Assembly: GCA_028622995.1 (NCBI GenBank) | Contig: JAJQJQ010000021.1 | Span: 434,001-498,000, forward strand | Direction of reading: 5' to 3' | Source of the DNA: Panagrolaimus kolymaensis | Lineage: Eukaryota > Nematoda > Chromadorea > Rhabditida > Panagrolaimidae | Length of the DNA: 64,000 bases | Shown here: positions 50,558-61,420 of the stretch, piece after piece | How the letters are laid out: each line of letters starts with the position of its first letter | Position numbering within the stretch: position 1 is the stretch's first letter | The notes under the pieces: generated by a model | Seen by the model: only the letters and a program-made list of their open reading frames with translations | What the model was told of the DNA's origin: nothing | The model's database searches: none | Program-made: the position numbers and the translations under genes

Positions 50558-51701
50558 TCAATAAGCAGCAAAAATCCATCCAAATATAACTATTCCAAAT
50601 ATTTTTATTCCATTGTTATTTCTTTCATTAATTCCATTTTCACTTGATTCTTGATCATTTATTTCATAAGGATTACAAGATCCATCAGCAAGAACAAAAG
50701 GTTTCGCACTTCTTTTTATCAAAGAATTGAACTAAAAATAACGTTAAAGTTAGTTAAAGCATAAATCGATCGTTATAAATGATGTAAGTTTTATGGATTG
50801 TAAAATCAGTAACATGAAGAAATGAAGAGTTCGTAAAGCGAATGATTCCAGAAAAACAAAGCACCAACTTAGGATATTATTGACAAAGATTAGTGTAATT
50901 GGCTAAAGTATCAATAGTAGCTCGTACACATGGACGACTGTTTCGGCAAACTTCTTAGTAGGTCTTAGGTTTGTTAAAGCATACTAAAGATACTACGTGT
51001 AATAGGTTTATAAACAAAATGCACACTCAGGCTCATAGCCTCGCATAGTATCCTACATAATGCTCCATAAAAATCTGTGTCATTTCTATTAGATAATACA
51101 GCAAAATTTTGATTAAAACGTGGTAAAGATAAAGGTGCTCCTAATCCATTACATAATAACATGACGAACAAAGTTTATCGATGACCATGAAATGTTACAT
51201 AACTTCTTCTCCAGTATGCATATTCGAATTCGATTTAGATGTAAACAAGATCAAATAAATAAGCTAAATGACCAACCTTAGTACTTTCGTCATCAACACA
51301 GTTATCACCAGAATTGCATGAAATATAATAATTTCTTGTTTCAGAATCAAAATATTTTGATTTTCCATCCACTTGATTATTTTGACATACATTTGGTTCA
51401 CCTTTACAACCATACCCACCATAAATTATATCATTTATCACACATCCCCATGCAGCACATTCATAACATTCAGCAATTAATAAAGTACCTAAAAAGCAAA
51501 TAGATAAAAGGAATAAGAAAGAATGAAATTTAAAAAAAACCAACCATGATGTCTTTGAGTAAACGTCATACACAGCCTTGTACTATCACACTTTATTTTT
51601 CGAGGTTCAATAAATCGAGCTTCAACAATAAATGGAAAAAGAAGAATGCCAAAAAGTTGAGATGAATAAACAACGGTTAAAATATTAATAACAACTTTCA
51701 T
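50558..51701 (-). CDS. Secreted cysteine-rich, possibly GPI-anchored protein (Ly6-like), structure unresolved
   Basis: The first exon is 51701-51545: a signal peptide region (LFGILLFPFIVEA), then two cysteines. Exon 2, from 51488 to about 51277, joins in frame and has many cysteines (ECYECAAWGCV, GYGCKGEPNVC, YYISCNSGDNCV), a pattern like Ly6/three-finger domains. Downstream on the minus strand I see APLSLPRFNQNFAVLSNRND, ALCRILC and CRNSRPCVRATIDTLANYTN. A final frame from about 50731 to TGA at 50558 ends NNGIKIFGIVIFGWIFAAY, a hydrophobic tail that could be a GPI signal. I cannot join the middle pieces without a stop codon or phase clash. Either the intron sites are unusual or the gene is decaying. 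Exons 1 and 2 are reasonably supported; the rest is tentative. Confidence 0.45.
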
Positions 51702-52608
51702 TTTAATATAACACCAAAACAAACAACCAAAAAAATGTTAATGAAATGAAAAATGAGAAGTTGCTGCTTCTCAAAAACAAAAATGAAAGAAAATTTTTTC
51801 TCTCGACCAAAAACGATCTTGGCGCGATCAAAGCAGCAAAATTCATGCAACAACTAGGGTTGTCAAAAAAGATTTCCCGCGAATTTCCCGATTTTTGCTG
51901 GGAAATTTCCCGCTACAAACCCTTACAAAGTTTCACAAAGTCTAACAAAGTCTTACAAAAGTTGCTATAACTTTGTTAAACTTTGTTAGACTTTGTGAAG
52001 GTTTGTAGCGGGAAAATTCCCGGGAAATTTCCCCATTTTCCCATTTCCTGGGAAATTCGACAACCCTAGCAACAACCAACAAAAAAAAATTAAATTTTTG
52101 TTTTGGTAGTTTTTTGCTTTTGCTTGAGATTTATCAAACCAATATCAATACTTTTTTGTTTTAAATAGAGATTCTTATCAATTTCGATCGATGATTACGA
52201 TTAATTAATTAAAAAAGTGTTATTGAAAGAAAAACATTTGGCTTTTTCCAACTTTGAAGTAAAAAACAGCATGAAAGGAAGTTTAAAAGATAAAGTTTAA
52301 TATTTTTAGCGCGCTTTTTTTTCGGCACAAAAAAATGAAAACTTCTTTTCTTTATTTAATCAAAGCTTTCTAAACCAACAATAATGATGTTGTTATTGGA
52401 TAACGCAACCATACTTTCACAAATTTTAGTTGAATCGCCTCAATGCTTATGAACCGATGATTGTAAGTAAGTAAGTCCATGAGATTTTATCCATCCAAAC
52501 TTTCTTCGCCAAACAAAACTCCCTTATCTTATCTTCATTCATGATTTATGGTTTTGGGTGAAAAAAGGGTTATTGAAACCCATATGAGAGAAATATGTAT
52601 GTACAGAC
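51702..52608. other. Spacer holding a MITE, no gene
   Basis: Apart from the 210-bp element at 51857-52066, this is AT-rich sequence without an exon. It includes the upstream side of the secreted cysteine-rich gene. At its right end lies the 9-bp target duplication TGTACAGAC (52600-52608) of the large element. Confidence 0.5.
51857..52066. mobile_element. 210-bp TA-flanked palindromic MITE
   Basis: The element starts GGGTTGTC and ends GACAACCC, flanked on both sides by TA (51855-51856 and 52067-52068). Most of it can fold on itself: GCGGGAAATTTCCCGCTAC on the left pairs with GTAGCGGGAAAATTCCCGGG on the right. AACAAAGTCTTACAAAAG also pairs with its mirror around the centre. TA flanks and the fold-back form fit a Tc1/mariner-type MITE. 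It has no coding capacity. Confidence 0.8.
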
Positions 52609-52935
52609 GGCTGTATACCTACTCGTGAACGGTCGACTCGTGAGGCCGACTCGTGACAAAAAATAGACATACTCGTGACAAAAAATAGACCCACTCGTGA
52701 ATTTTTTTTTTTCATGAGACCAACTCGTGACTTTATTACCAACTCGTGAACCCAACTCGTGACAAAAAATAGACATACTCGTGACATAAAAATAGACCCA
52801 CTCGTGACATAAATTTGACATACTCGAGACAAAAAAATGGCATTTTTTTGAAAAATGTTTTTATTCGGCAAAATAAAAGAAACTTGTTTGTTTTTTTTCT
52901 TCAATAGCCCGCACACAGCGTGAGGTCTTTTTTGT

Positions 52936-53499
52936 TCAAACGTCGTTAAAAGTAAAAATAAATAAATGACCTCCAAATAAGCCCGCTGCGGTTGATTTCA
53001 TGCGTTTTAACCTGTTTTTGACTTGAACTTTTTTTCTTCTCACCGTTTGCTTATAAATAACGTAATTGTGAGAATACCCAAAGAAAAATTTCAACGATGG
53101 CGAAGAAAATGTATCAATTAATTTATATGCAGTTTTTATTTGTTTTTTTTTGCTATTGTTGCTGCAAAAATGAGGAAGAATGATTGATTCCAGAAAGAAA
53201 TGTTTCAAATCAAACTTTATTCTTTCAATTCCTAAACGGTTCGGTTTCTTCATGTCCAATTTTTCTAAATTTAAAAAGGTTAAATATTCAAATTTGTAGG
53301 ATGCATCAATTTTTCCAAACATTTCATTGGTTGTATTGTTAAGCAATATTGAATTTGTGTTGTTTTCTTGTAAAAGTTTATAAAAAAATGCCATATATGT
53401 AGAGACCGGCGTCGACACTTTGCCAAGCCGTTGACAATTCAAAAAATGGGTCATCGTCTGCTTTTGATGATCGAGAAAAAGTCGAAAATTTTTTTTCAA
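52936..53499 (-). CDS. Open frame inside the MULE, unrecognised, possibly captured or decayed
   Basis: This is 187 codons with ordinary composition for this genome (LNCQRLGKVSTPVSTYMAFF, LEKLDMKKPNRLGIERIKFD). It lies wholly inside the Mutator-like element on the minus strand. I do not recognise a MULE transposase motif such as the DDE catalytic region with its CxxH. It could be a decayed transposase fragment, a captured host sequence or chance. A GC-rich nested element lies upstream of its start. Confidence 0.3.
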   Translation of the reverse strand: MKKNFRLFLDHQKQTMTHFLNCQRLGKVSTPVSTYMAFFYKLLQENNTNSILLNNTTNEMFGKIDASYKFEYLTFLNLEKLDMKKPNRLGIERIKFDLKHFFLESIILPHFCSNNSKKKQIKTAYKLIDTFSSPSLKFFFGYSHNYVIYKQTVRRKKVQVKNRLKRMKSTAAGLFGGHLFIFTFNDV

Positions 53500-53674
53500 C
53501 GATATTTTTTTTTATTAATACCATATAATAGCCCTTGAAATATTGTAAAACTTTTGTTCAGACGAAAGGTCGATTGTCAAAAAAATTAAAAATAAAAAGC
53601 TCGAAAAACAGCAAAAAAATCAGTATTTTGGACTTTTAAAAAAAGTGCCGATTGCACTTTTTCTGGTTTTAGTA

Positions 53675-53958
53675 GGGTTCCATCCCCCGGGGGAATGGTC
53701 CACGGGGAGGGAGAGGGAGGGGAGGACACGCCGCGGGGAGGTTTTTACAGGGGATTTTAGCACGTATTCCTCCCTGTGGGTGTTTGAAAAAAAAAATTTT
53801 TTTGTTGTAAATATGACGGGGGATTTTTCTTAGCATACTCCTCCCTGTGTTACATTTTTTTGACGGGGGCTGAGGCTCACGGGGAGGGAGGCACGGGGAG
53901 CAAAAATCGGCGGGGGGAAGGGGGATCCCCCTAGGGGGCGGGGAGGGGGATGGAACCC
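53675..53958. mobile_element. 284-bp GC-rich TA-flanked MITE nested in the MULE
   Basis: Inverted ends GGGTTCCATCCCCC and GGGGGATGGAACCC are exact over 14 bp and flanked by TA on both sides (53673-53674 and 53959-53960). The interior is strongly GC-rich and includes repeated CACGGGGAGGGAG blocks near 53700 and 53880, very different from the AT-rich host DNA. It lies inside the larger element, so it inserted later. Its GGGTT start resembles the MITE at 51857-52066. Confidence 0.82.
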
Positions 53959-54785
53959 TAGTTTTAAGATATGTTATTCCCCAGATAAAAATACATATTT
54001 TAAATACAAAAAAAGTGTTCCCATCATAGCAAGAAAAAATTATTTCATAGGCCTCAATTTTTAATCTAATTATTAGGCGTGAGAAAGAGTAAAAGTTTGA
54101 GGTTAAAAAGGATGCAATATTATTCCATATTATTTATTTGATATTTTTACAGTTTATCAATTAAAAAAATTAATAATTTTGACCGAAAAAAAGCATAAAG
54201 TATTGATCATTAGATATTGGGTATGTTAGTGTTAGTCGATATCGAAAAGGCTGGGAACACTATTTTGAACCAAAAGACAAAGGGGAACACCCTGTATTTT
54301 GAAGTATTTCGATGACCATTTCGACCATCGAAAATTAGAATTACAAAAGCTATTTGGTGATTTTTAATTAGGTCTTATAATTTTTTTAAATACACCATTA
54401 AATTCGCAATTCTCGATAGTATAAACCTAGATAAAGCCAAAGTCAAAATATAAAAAATCATTTTTTCGTCGCCGGTCCCTACATATATGCCCAGTTATTT
54501 GATTTAATTAAATCTTTACTTATTTTGAAGAAAAACAAAAAAATGTCTAATTTATGTCACGAGTATGTCTATTTTATGTCACGAGTATGTCTATTTTATG
54601 TCACGAGTATGTCTATTTTTTGTCACGAGTTGGGTTCACGAGTTGGTAATAAAGTCACGAGTTGGTCTCATGAAAAAAAAAAATTCACGAGTGGGTCTAT
54701 TTTTTGTCACGAGTATGTCTATTTTTTGTCACGAGTAGGCCTCACGAGTCGACCGTTCACGAGTTGGTTATTTGCCTGTACAGAC

Positions 54786-56730
54786 AAGGGATATCCAAAA
54801 TATTATCGAAACTTGTGAGAAGAAGAAGAAAAAAAAGATTAACACAAAATGTCAGATTGCTTGCTTCAATAACCCTCGAATAACAAAATTGATATTCACC
54901 ATGGTACATATCTCTCTGTCATCAGAATCATCACATTAGCATATATTTTATAAATGAGAAGAATATGCAACTAACTCATACTCATGTTTTGCAAAAAAAT
55001 AAAAACTTTTAGCATAAATTTTCCAAGTAATTCAATTATTTACTTGCAACGTGGCGGCGTCATTGTAGCTAGCTAGCTACAGCATGAAAGAAGAAACAAA
55101 CAAAAAAATGGAGTTTCTTAGATCATACAAATTTCTAAAAGCTTCTTAACAGAATATTTTCTCTAACACGCATATTTCTGAAGATAAATATATCCAACAA
55201 ATTTTAAATTGAAAGAGTTGCCTTCAACCTCAAAATTGCAAAACCAAAAACCATTAACCTTCTGAATTTGATATCCACCGTATTTCTTTCACAAAATGCA
55301 TCAATAAACAATCTCCAAGAAAACCAACCCATTTTTTTCCAAAACAAAAATTATACGTAAATCGTCGTCATCTTGAGCTTTAATTAGCTACCTATGTATG
55401 TATGCAACAATATGGAAGCTAATTTAATTTAATTTATAACCACCATGAAAAATACTACCATAGTACAAATAAATATTTTAAGACACTATTATTTTTCTTT
55501 ATGGATGGATGAGCTTCATTCTTTTTTTTTTGCTCCTGTCAAAACAAGAACTTCTTTCATTCATATATTTTCCCTTCTATGGCTTCTTTTTTTTCTTCCA
55601 CCCTCATAAAAAAAATCTTAAATCTCGCGTCATATTTATTGCTCATACATATATCCTTCTTCCATCGCATCGCCTCTCCTTTATCTCAACCAAGCAAAAA
55701 TGGAATTTGTAATCTTTATTTTATTGGTAGTGTCTCTTAGTTTTTTAGTTTCTTAGAAATAAAAAAAAATACATATGTACATATTTAGGCATCATCATCC
55801 TTCAAACAAAAAAAGAAGAAGAAATGAAATGAAATGACCACTGGGGATTTGTTATTTGGAAACATTTACATAGATAGAGTCTTCTTCTCTGTTTTAGAAT
55901 GGAAGTTTACATCCAAAAAAACAAATGTTTGTTGTTGCATCCTTTGTTTACTCTTTTATGATTGGTTTATTTAATGCAATGCCATAAGCGTTTTTAGTTT
56001 TGTTTGTTGTTGCATTTACTTCCTTCGCTTTGTTGCAATGACAAATCTATCTTTCTTTCCCCTGAACACATTTATTTTTATCCATTGCATTATTACTTTT
56101 TACTAATAACGACAAACATAAAACAATAAATGATTAGTATGTAGCTATGAGATTTTTTTTTGTAAATGAGTAAAGTAATAAGTAAGCAAAGATAATGAAT
56201 GATGGATAAAAAGTGGTGTTGATGGTGGATGAATCACGCATTCGCACACCAAAAACAGTCAGAGAGAAAAATTTTGTTATAAAGAAATAATAATAATACG
56301 GTAGAAATTGAAAATAAATGTAAAAGTGATCAAAAACCCGAGGAAGCAGAGTCTCACACAAAACAAAAACGAAACACAAAAGGATCAGACGACGACGCTT
56401 GCTAACTTGGAGAAGAGGAGGATACATGCAAAATTCAGACATCAAAAACATCAAATGGGGGGAAAATTAATCATGCGTACAACAACATACAAAAACCTTG
56501 TCAAACACAATTTCACTCATAATAAAATGGTTTCAAGACAAAAAAGAATCAAACGTTTAAATTCAAGAAAAGAGACACAAAAAAAATACAGTATAACCAT
56601 TCAAGGCGTTATTATAAAGATCATAAATTCACAAAAAATAATATAACAACAAAAACAAGAAGGAAAAGAATCACAAGAAGAAAGAAACAATACTAAATAC
56701 AAAGAATATTCAACAAGCTTTATTAATTCT
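54786..56730. other. Spacer between MULE and exportin-1, no gene seen
   Basis: This is AT-rich sequence. It includes a perfect 16-bp palindrome, GTAGCTAGCTAGCTAC, at 55065-55080 and the 3' flank of exportin-1 near 56700. The 106- to 112-codon frames at 56134-56646 on both strands overlap each other and have no family likeness. Confidence 0.5.
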
Positions 56731-59700
56731 TTATTGCATTTCTTCGTCATCTCGAATGGCATGAGGATTGAGAACACCAGGAATTGCATTCTTTTCAGCT
56801 TGAGCTTTATCAATTTCTTTAGCTTTTTCTTCCAAATAGAGATCACTTGTATCTTCACCATTTTCTTGTCGAATTTGAACGATGAAATCACGGATATGGT
56901 CACGCATCTTGTTGATTGCTTTAGTGAAAGAGAAGAATCCTTCGATGGTAATCTGGATTTGAGCACTAAAAATGGAAAACATTGAAGCAATAAACGATAC
57001 ATAGATAAAAGTAAACTTACACGGCTAAATGTGGAAAATGCTTTTTAATGATGCCGCCAAGTTGATTTCCGATGTATTCAGTGTTATTCGCAGCTTCATT
57101 GTTGGAGTAAAGTGGAACTTTAATATGTTCTTCAACAGCTTCAAAAACAATACAAAGAGTTTCAGCCATGTTCGATAGACCAACAAATGGAACTTGATTA
57201 TAATCAGAAGCAATTCCAACCACATGTTCAAGAATCTTCATGAAGTATGTTTTGTAAAATTCTTGAGCAAGCTGCTTGTTATCAAGTTGAGAAATTTGAC
57301 ATAAAAGTTGACGAAGGATTTCACAGGAGTTTTCAGCAACCGATCTCATTGTATGACGCATGCCCCAATTGATAGCTTCTACAGTAAAGTCACGGAATTT
57401 AGCATCAAGTTCAAAGAGAGATTGGAAGGAATAACGGATTATAGCACTGATGAAGACGAAGAAGTTGGTACGATGTTCTGGATAAGATTCGGTATCTTTA
57501 CTTATCATGTCTAATGTTGATTCGTAAACAGCAGTGATCATGGTTGGAACAGTTTCAGCAACATCATTTTTCAAGGCAGTAATCGTAATAGCCAACAGAG
57601 ATAAAACTTTGGGTTCTCGTGATTCAGCAACATTCTGACAGTAATCTTGAAGAACGGTGGTGAAGAGTGGATGAACAACTTCTTTGACAATCTAAAATTA
57701 TGATAGATAAATAAAGGTTTAAATTTGAGAAGAAGAAAACCGTACGGTAGCAGGAGACAATTTAGAAGATAATCCCACTCTTGATTCATGAGATCGGCTG
57801 ATAAACGTTGAAAGAAGAACAAGGATTTCTTTCTTGATGACTCGCATTTGTTTTATCAAAGGTTGACGAAGAATTTCTTGACCATGTTCATTGATAGCTT
57901 GGTTGATTGATCCAGAGATGCATTGATAAACAGCTAACATGTCGTTAATAATACGCTTCAATTGCGAGAAAAATCCAACTCCAATAGCTTTACAGGCAGC
58001 AACGTTCGTTTTCAAAATATGAGAGATGGTTTTAACAACATTTGGAGTAGAAATAATTGACACATCGTTACTAGCATTAGCAATAATTTCATCCCACATT
58101 GAGTTTGGAAGTTCCATTAAACGAGCAACAAGGTTAGCTTGAACAGATTCGTCAGTTTCACTAGCAACGATGTATCCAACAGCTTCATAGAACACATGAA
58201 CTTGAGGTTGAGCGAGATCACAGATGATGGCGTTGATGTTTTCAAGGATTTCATCAATGAATGGTCGATTTTCTCCAACTTGAACGATGACAAAATGATT
58301 CTTGCATTTCATAACGATCTTGATAAATGTGTCGCAAGCCATATCTTGAACACCTTCATGAGATTCGTGCATAAATTCAAAAAGTTTGTTGATGACCGTT
58401 TTCAAGAATTTCCAATGAACACGAAGGAATCGAGGATATTGACCAACGACGTACATGATATTCGAAGCAATAACAGCTTTGTTATCTTTACCACGTTTCT
58501 GTTCACATAATCCAAGAAGATCTAAAAAAGAAGCGATGAAATAAAAGAAAAGGGGTGTTTGGTAAACTAAACAAACCTCGAATAACAGTGACCAAAAAGC
58601 GCTTTTCATCTTCTTCAGCAAGAGCACCAGAAATTGAACCAATAGCCCAACAAAGAGTATTCAAGTTTTTCCAACTCCATTCAGATCCATTGACTTGATT
58701 TTGAAGTTTTTCAGTCATTTTGTTTTCGGTATCTCTTGGATTCAAATGGGTGAGAGTGACAAGTGTTTCGCGCATAGTGCGATAAAGGATCATTGAATCG
58801 GTATCTTTGACGAGTTCACGAACAGCTTCATTATTTTCATTTACAACAACAATGACTTCTTCTGGTTTAACCATACGATTGATCATCAGAGAACGAAGCT
58901 TAGAAAGATGGATGTGGTAGAAACCTCGACGAGAATTATCACTTTCTTCATGACGAAAACCAAAAGCATCAAACATGAAATTTCGAGTATCAAATGGAGC
59001 TTCTCGATAAAGTTCAGAACAAAGCCAGTTCCAGAAATCCAAACAAATTTTGAACACTTCGACATCTTCAATTTCGGTTAAACGAATCAAGGTTGAGAGA
59101 GCGAAATTAAGTTCTTCTTTCAAAGTGGATTCCTTCTTGCGAGCAGGTTCTTCAATGAGCGCCAAATGTTCTTTGAAAAACGTTGCGAAGAATTGAGCCA
59201 AATTGGAAAGGAACTTTTGATCTTCAGTTGAACCAGTAGCATAACATTTAGCAACATCAGTTTCATCAGTGATTTCACGGCGCATTATTTCAACAACGTT
59301 CAAGAACATTTTAACAAGCTGTTCATCATATGAATGATAGGTTGGATCAATAGGAATTGAGGAGATTTCAACTAGGCATTGCAAAGCAATTGAACGAAAA
59401 CGAACATAAGGTAAATACTAAAAGAGAAAAATGATTAGTAAAAATAATGTGATAAGAAGTTGCTAACCTTGTTAGAGATGAGATCAATGAGATTATCAGT
59501 AAAGACGTAGCCAATTGGAATCCAATTCAAGAAACCATGAAGAGTTCGCAATGTAGCAAAAACAAGATCACCATTAGTTGTTTGTTCCTAAAAACCATTT
59601 TATAATCCAAAATTCCAAATATATGAAAGTAAAATATTGAGACAATAATATTCAAAAGCTTCTCTACGACTAAATAAAGCAAACTTACAAGTACTTGTCG

Positions 59701-60437
59701 ACAAAGCTTGTGGACACCTTCGAATTCATGACAAAATTGTTGTTTTAGATGAATAGCACGAGCACTTGTCATTCCAGTACCAAATTCGAATACTTCTTCA
59801 GATAATAATCTGAGAATGACCATATTATTCATGCAGACATTTTCACTTGCTAGCGATGAACCAACGATATCAGAAATAAAAGTTGGCCAGTGACGAGGCC
59901 ATTCGTTTTTGACAATCTAAAAATCCACAATAAAAAATATGTTAAAAAAATAAAATGCTAACCTGGACAAGAACCAAATCAAGTTTTTGTAAATACAGCT
60001 TATCAGCATTTGCTTCTTGTGATGTTATTTCAAGGATAGCTTGAACAATAAACCCTTTGATTCCTTCAGCTTGGTCTCGAGGAAGTCGTTTCCATCGATT
60101 TGAGATCATGTCTTGCAAAATTTGTAAACCATAATATTTTGTTTCAATGAGTTGGGCAGACGCTAGAACACTATCAACATGGACCCACGCATCAGGACGT
60201 TCTTTGAATGAAGCCAATACAAATGCAGCACGAGATTGAGTTTCTCCTTCACCCTTATGCATGAGATGTACTATCTGAAAATGAAAAATTAATTGAGAAA
60301 AGTTAGTTTCATATTATGAGATCAAATTCAGTTCAAAAAAGACAACTTACTCGATCCAGCACAGAGACATCGAATTCTTTTTGTTCAGGGTTTTGAAGCA
60401 TTTGATTCGCTTCTTCAACGAACTTCAGATCATCCAT
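56731..60437 (-). CDS. xpo-1: Exportin-1 / CRM1 nuclear export receptor
   Basis: Exons in coding order: 60437-60351, 60274-59963, 59916-59689, 59587-59468, 59417-58577, 58521-57746, 57691-57021, 56965-56731. All phases fit and give 1089 residues (human XPO1 is 1071). It carries family blocks from end to end: EWPRHWPTFISDIVG, NNMVILRLLSEEVFEF, FLNWIPIGYVF, KFLSNLAQFFATFFKEHLAL, VNGSEWSWKNLNTLCWAIGS, EEDEKRFLVTVIRDLLGLC and DGVQDMACDTFIKI-like sequence. These continue to the C-terminal EDTSDLYLEEKAKE and IPGVLNPHAI. It binds leucine-rich export signals together with Ran-GTP and carries proteins through nuclear pores. The reactive groove cysteine targeted by leptomycin B (human Cys528) is kept at residue 535 in LGLCEQKRGKDNKA. 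The gene spans 3.7 kb, and six of its seven acceptors end TAG. Confidence 0.97.
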
Positions 60438-61420
60438 TTTTTAAACAAGCTTATACACACGCAAAATATATCACACACACCACGCAGCAAAGTCCTGAAA
60501 TATTATAATTGATTAAAGGTAAATATACGAGTAAACGAAGACATAACAAAGAGGCACGAAATAACACGGTTACAAAGGAATGCTTTACGTTTAACAGATA
60601 AAGATCTTGATTTAATTGCACTATTACTAATATAAGTTACTCGAATATAAGGTCTTTGCTTTATTTTTTAAATTGATATTGGTGTTTTCGATGATTTCAA
60701 AATTGGTGATGGTTTTAAAAAAAGCGCCAAATTTCTCGAAGATGACAAAAAAAAAGGAACGATGAAGAAATCACGAGGCCACCCGAGCTTTAAAAATGGT
60801 TGAATGTTTCGTTTGGAGACTTTGGAAAGACTAAAAATGTGGAGAAAAAAGTATTTTTTCAGAAAAAGGTATGTTTAAGGTGGACATTCATTCTAGAACC
60901 TATAAAATGAATGAAGGAAGACCTTTGAACTTTATAAAAAAAAGGAAGCAAGTAATAATGGGTTATAAAATAGTCAGAAAACGGAGCAAAAAGAAAGAAA
61001 ATGTAAGAGGTGCTGGTTTAATAGTAAGCAAAACAAAATTATGGATAAAATGAAAGTGATAGTATCAATTTGAATCTACGAAATCCAAAAAAAGTTTAGT
61101 TATCGAGCTTCTAAAAAATCAATGCTTTACAAAATGTAAGTTTAGCAAGAACCCAAAACAAGAAGGTAATGAATAAGTGGAAACTAATTTTCAAGCCATT
61201 CTAACCCTAAATTTTGTTATTAACTAATAATAATCAATCAAATGCGCCAATAAACAATATTTCAATGACCTCATGACCATTACTTCAACTATAATTTTTT
61301 TTTTGAAAAGCAAGAGGCCAAAAAAATGTGAACAAATGTCCGTCTTTCTCTCTCTTCTTTTTCTCTCCCTTTTGCGTTCGTTTAAGTTCGAGAAATATAC
61401 TACCTTTTCCGGAACAACAG
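60438..61420. other. Upstream side of exportin-1, no gene seen
   Basis: The 5' flank of exportin-1 should hold its promoter; a GTGTGTATAAGC block lies about 20 bases upstream of the ATG on the minus strand. The 60-codon Lys/Arg-rich frame at 60871-61053 (+) shows no family likeness. Confidence 0.45.

Larger units (their letters stand above)
52609..54776. mobile_element. 2.17-kb Mutator-like (MULE) element with complex terminal repeats
   Basis: Identical 9-bp direct repeats TGTACAGAC flank it (52600-52608 and 54777-54785), and 9 bp is the usual Mutator-type duplication. The ends are inverted repeats of about 220-240 bp, near-identical. Each is built of many copies of ACTCGTGA with spacers such as CAAAAAATAGACATA. 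The left end begins GGCTGTATACC and the right end, reverse complemented, GGCAAATAACC. Inside is a minus-strand open frame (52936-53499) of unknown origin and a nested TA-flanked MITE (53675-53958). No intact transposase is visible, so the element is probably non-autonomous. Lys/Cys/Val-rich frames across the ends are translations of the repeat. Confidence 0.82.

Noticed and set aside
52539..52976. 145- and 83-codon frames (SRVCLFFVTSW type) across the MULE end
   Set aside because: They are translations of the ACTCGTGA subterminal repeats. The same strings reappear at the other end (54525-54818).
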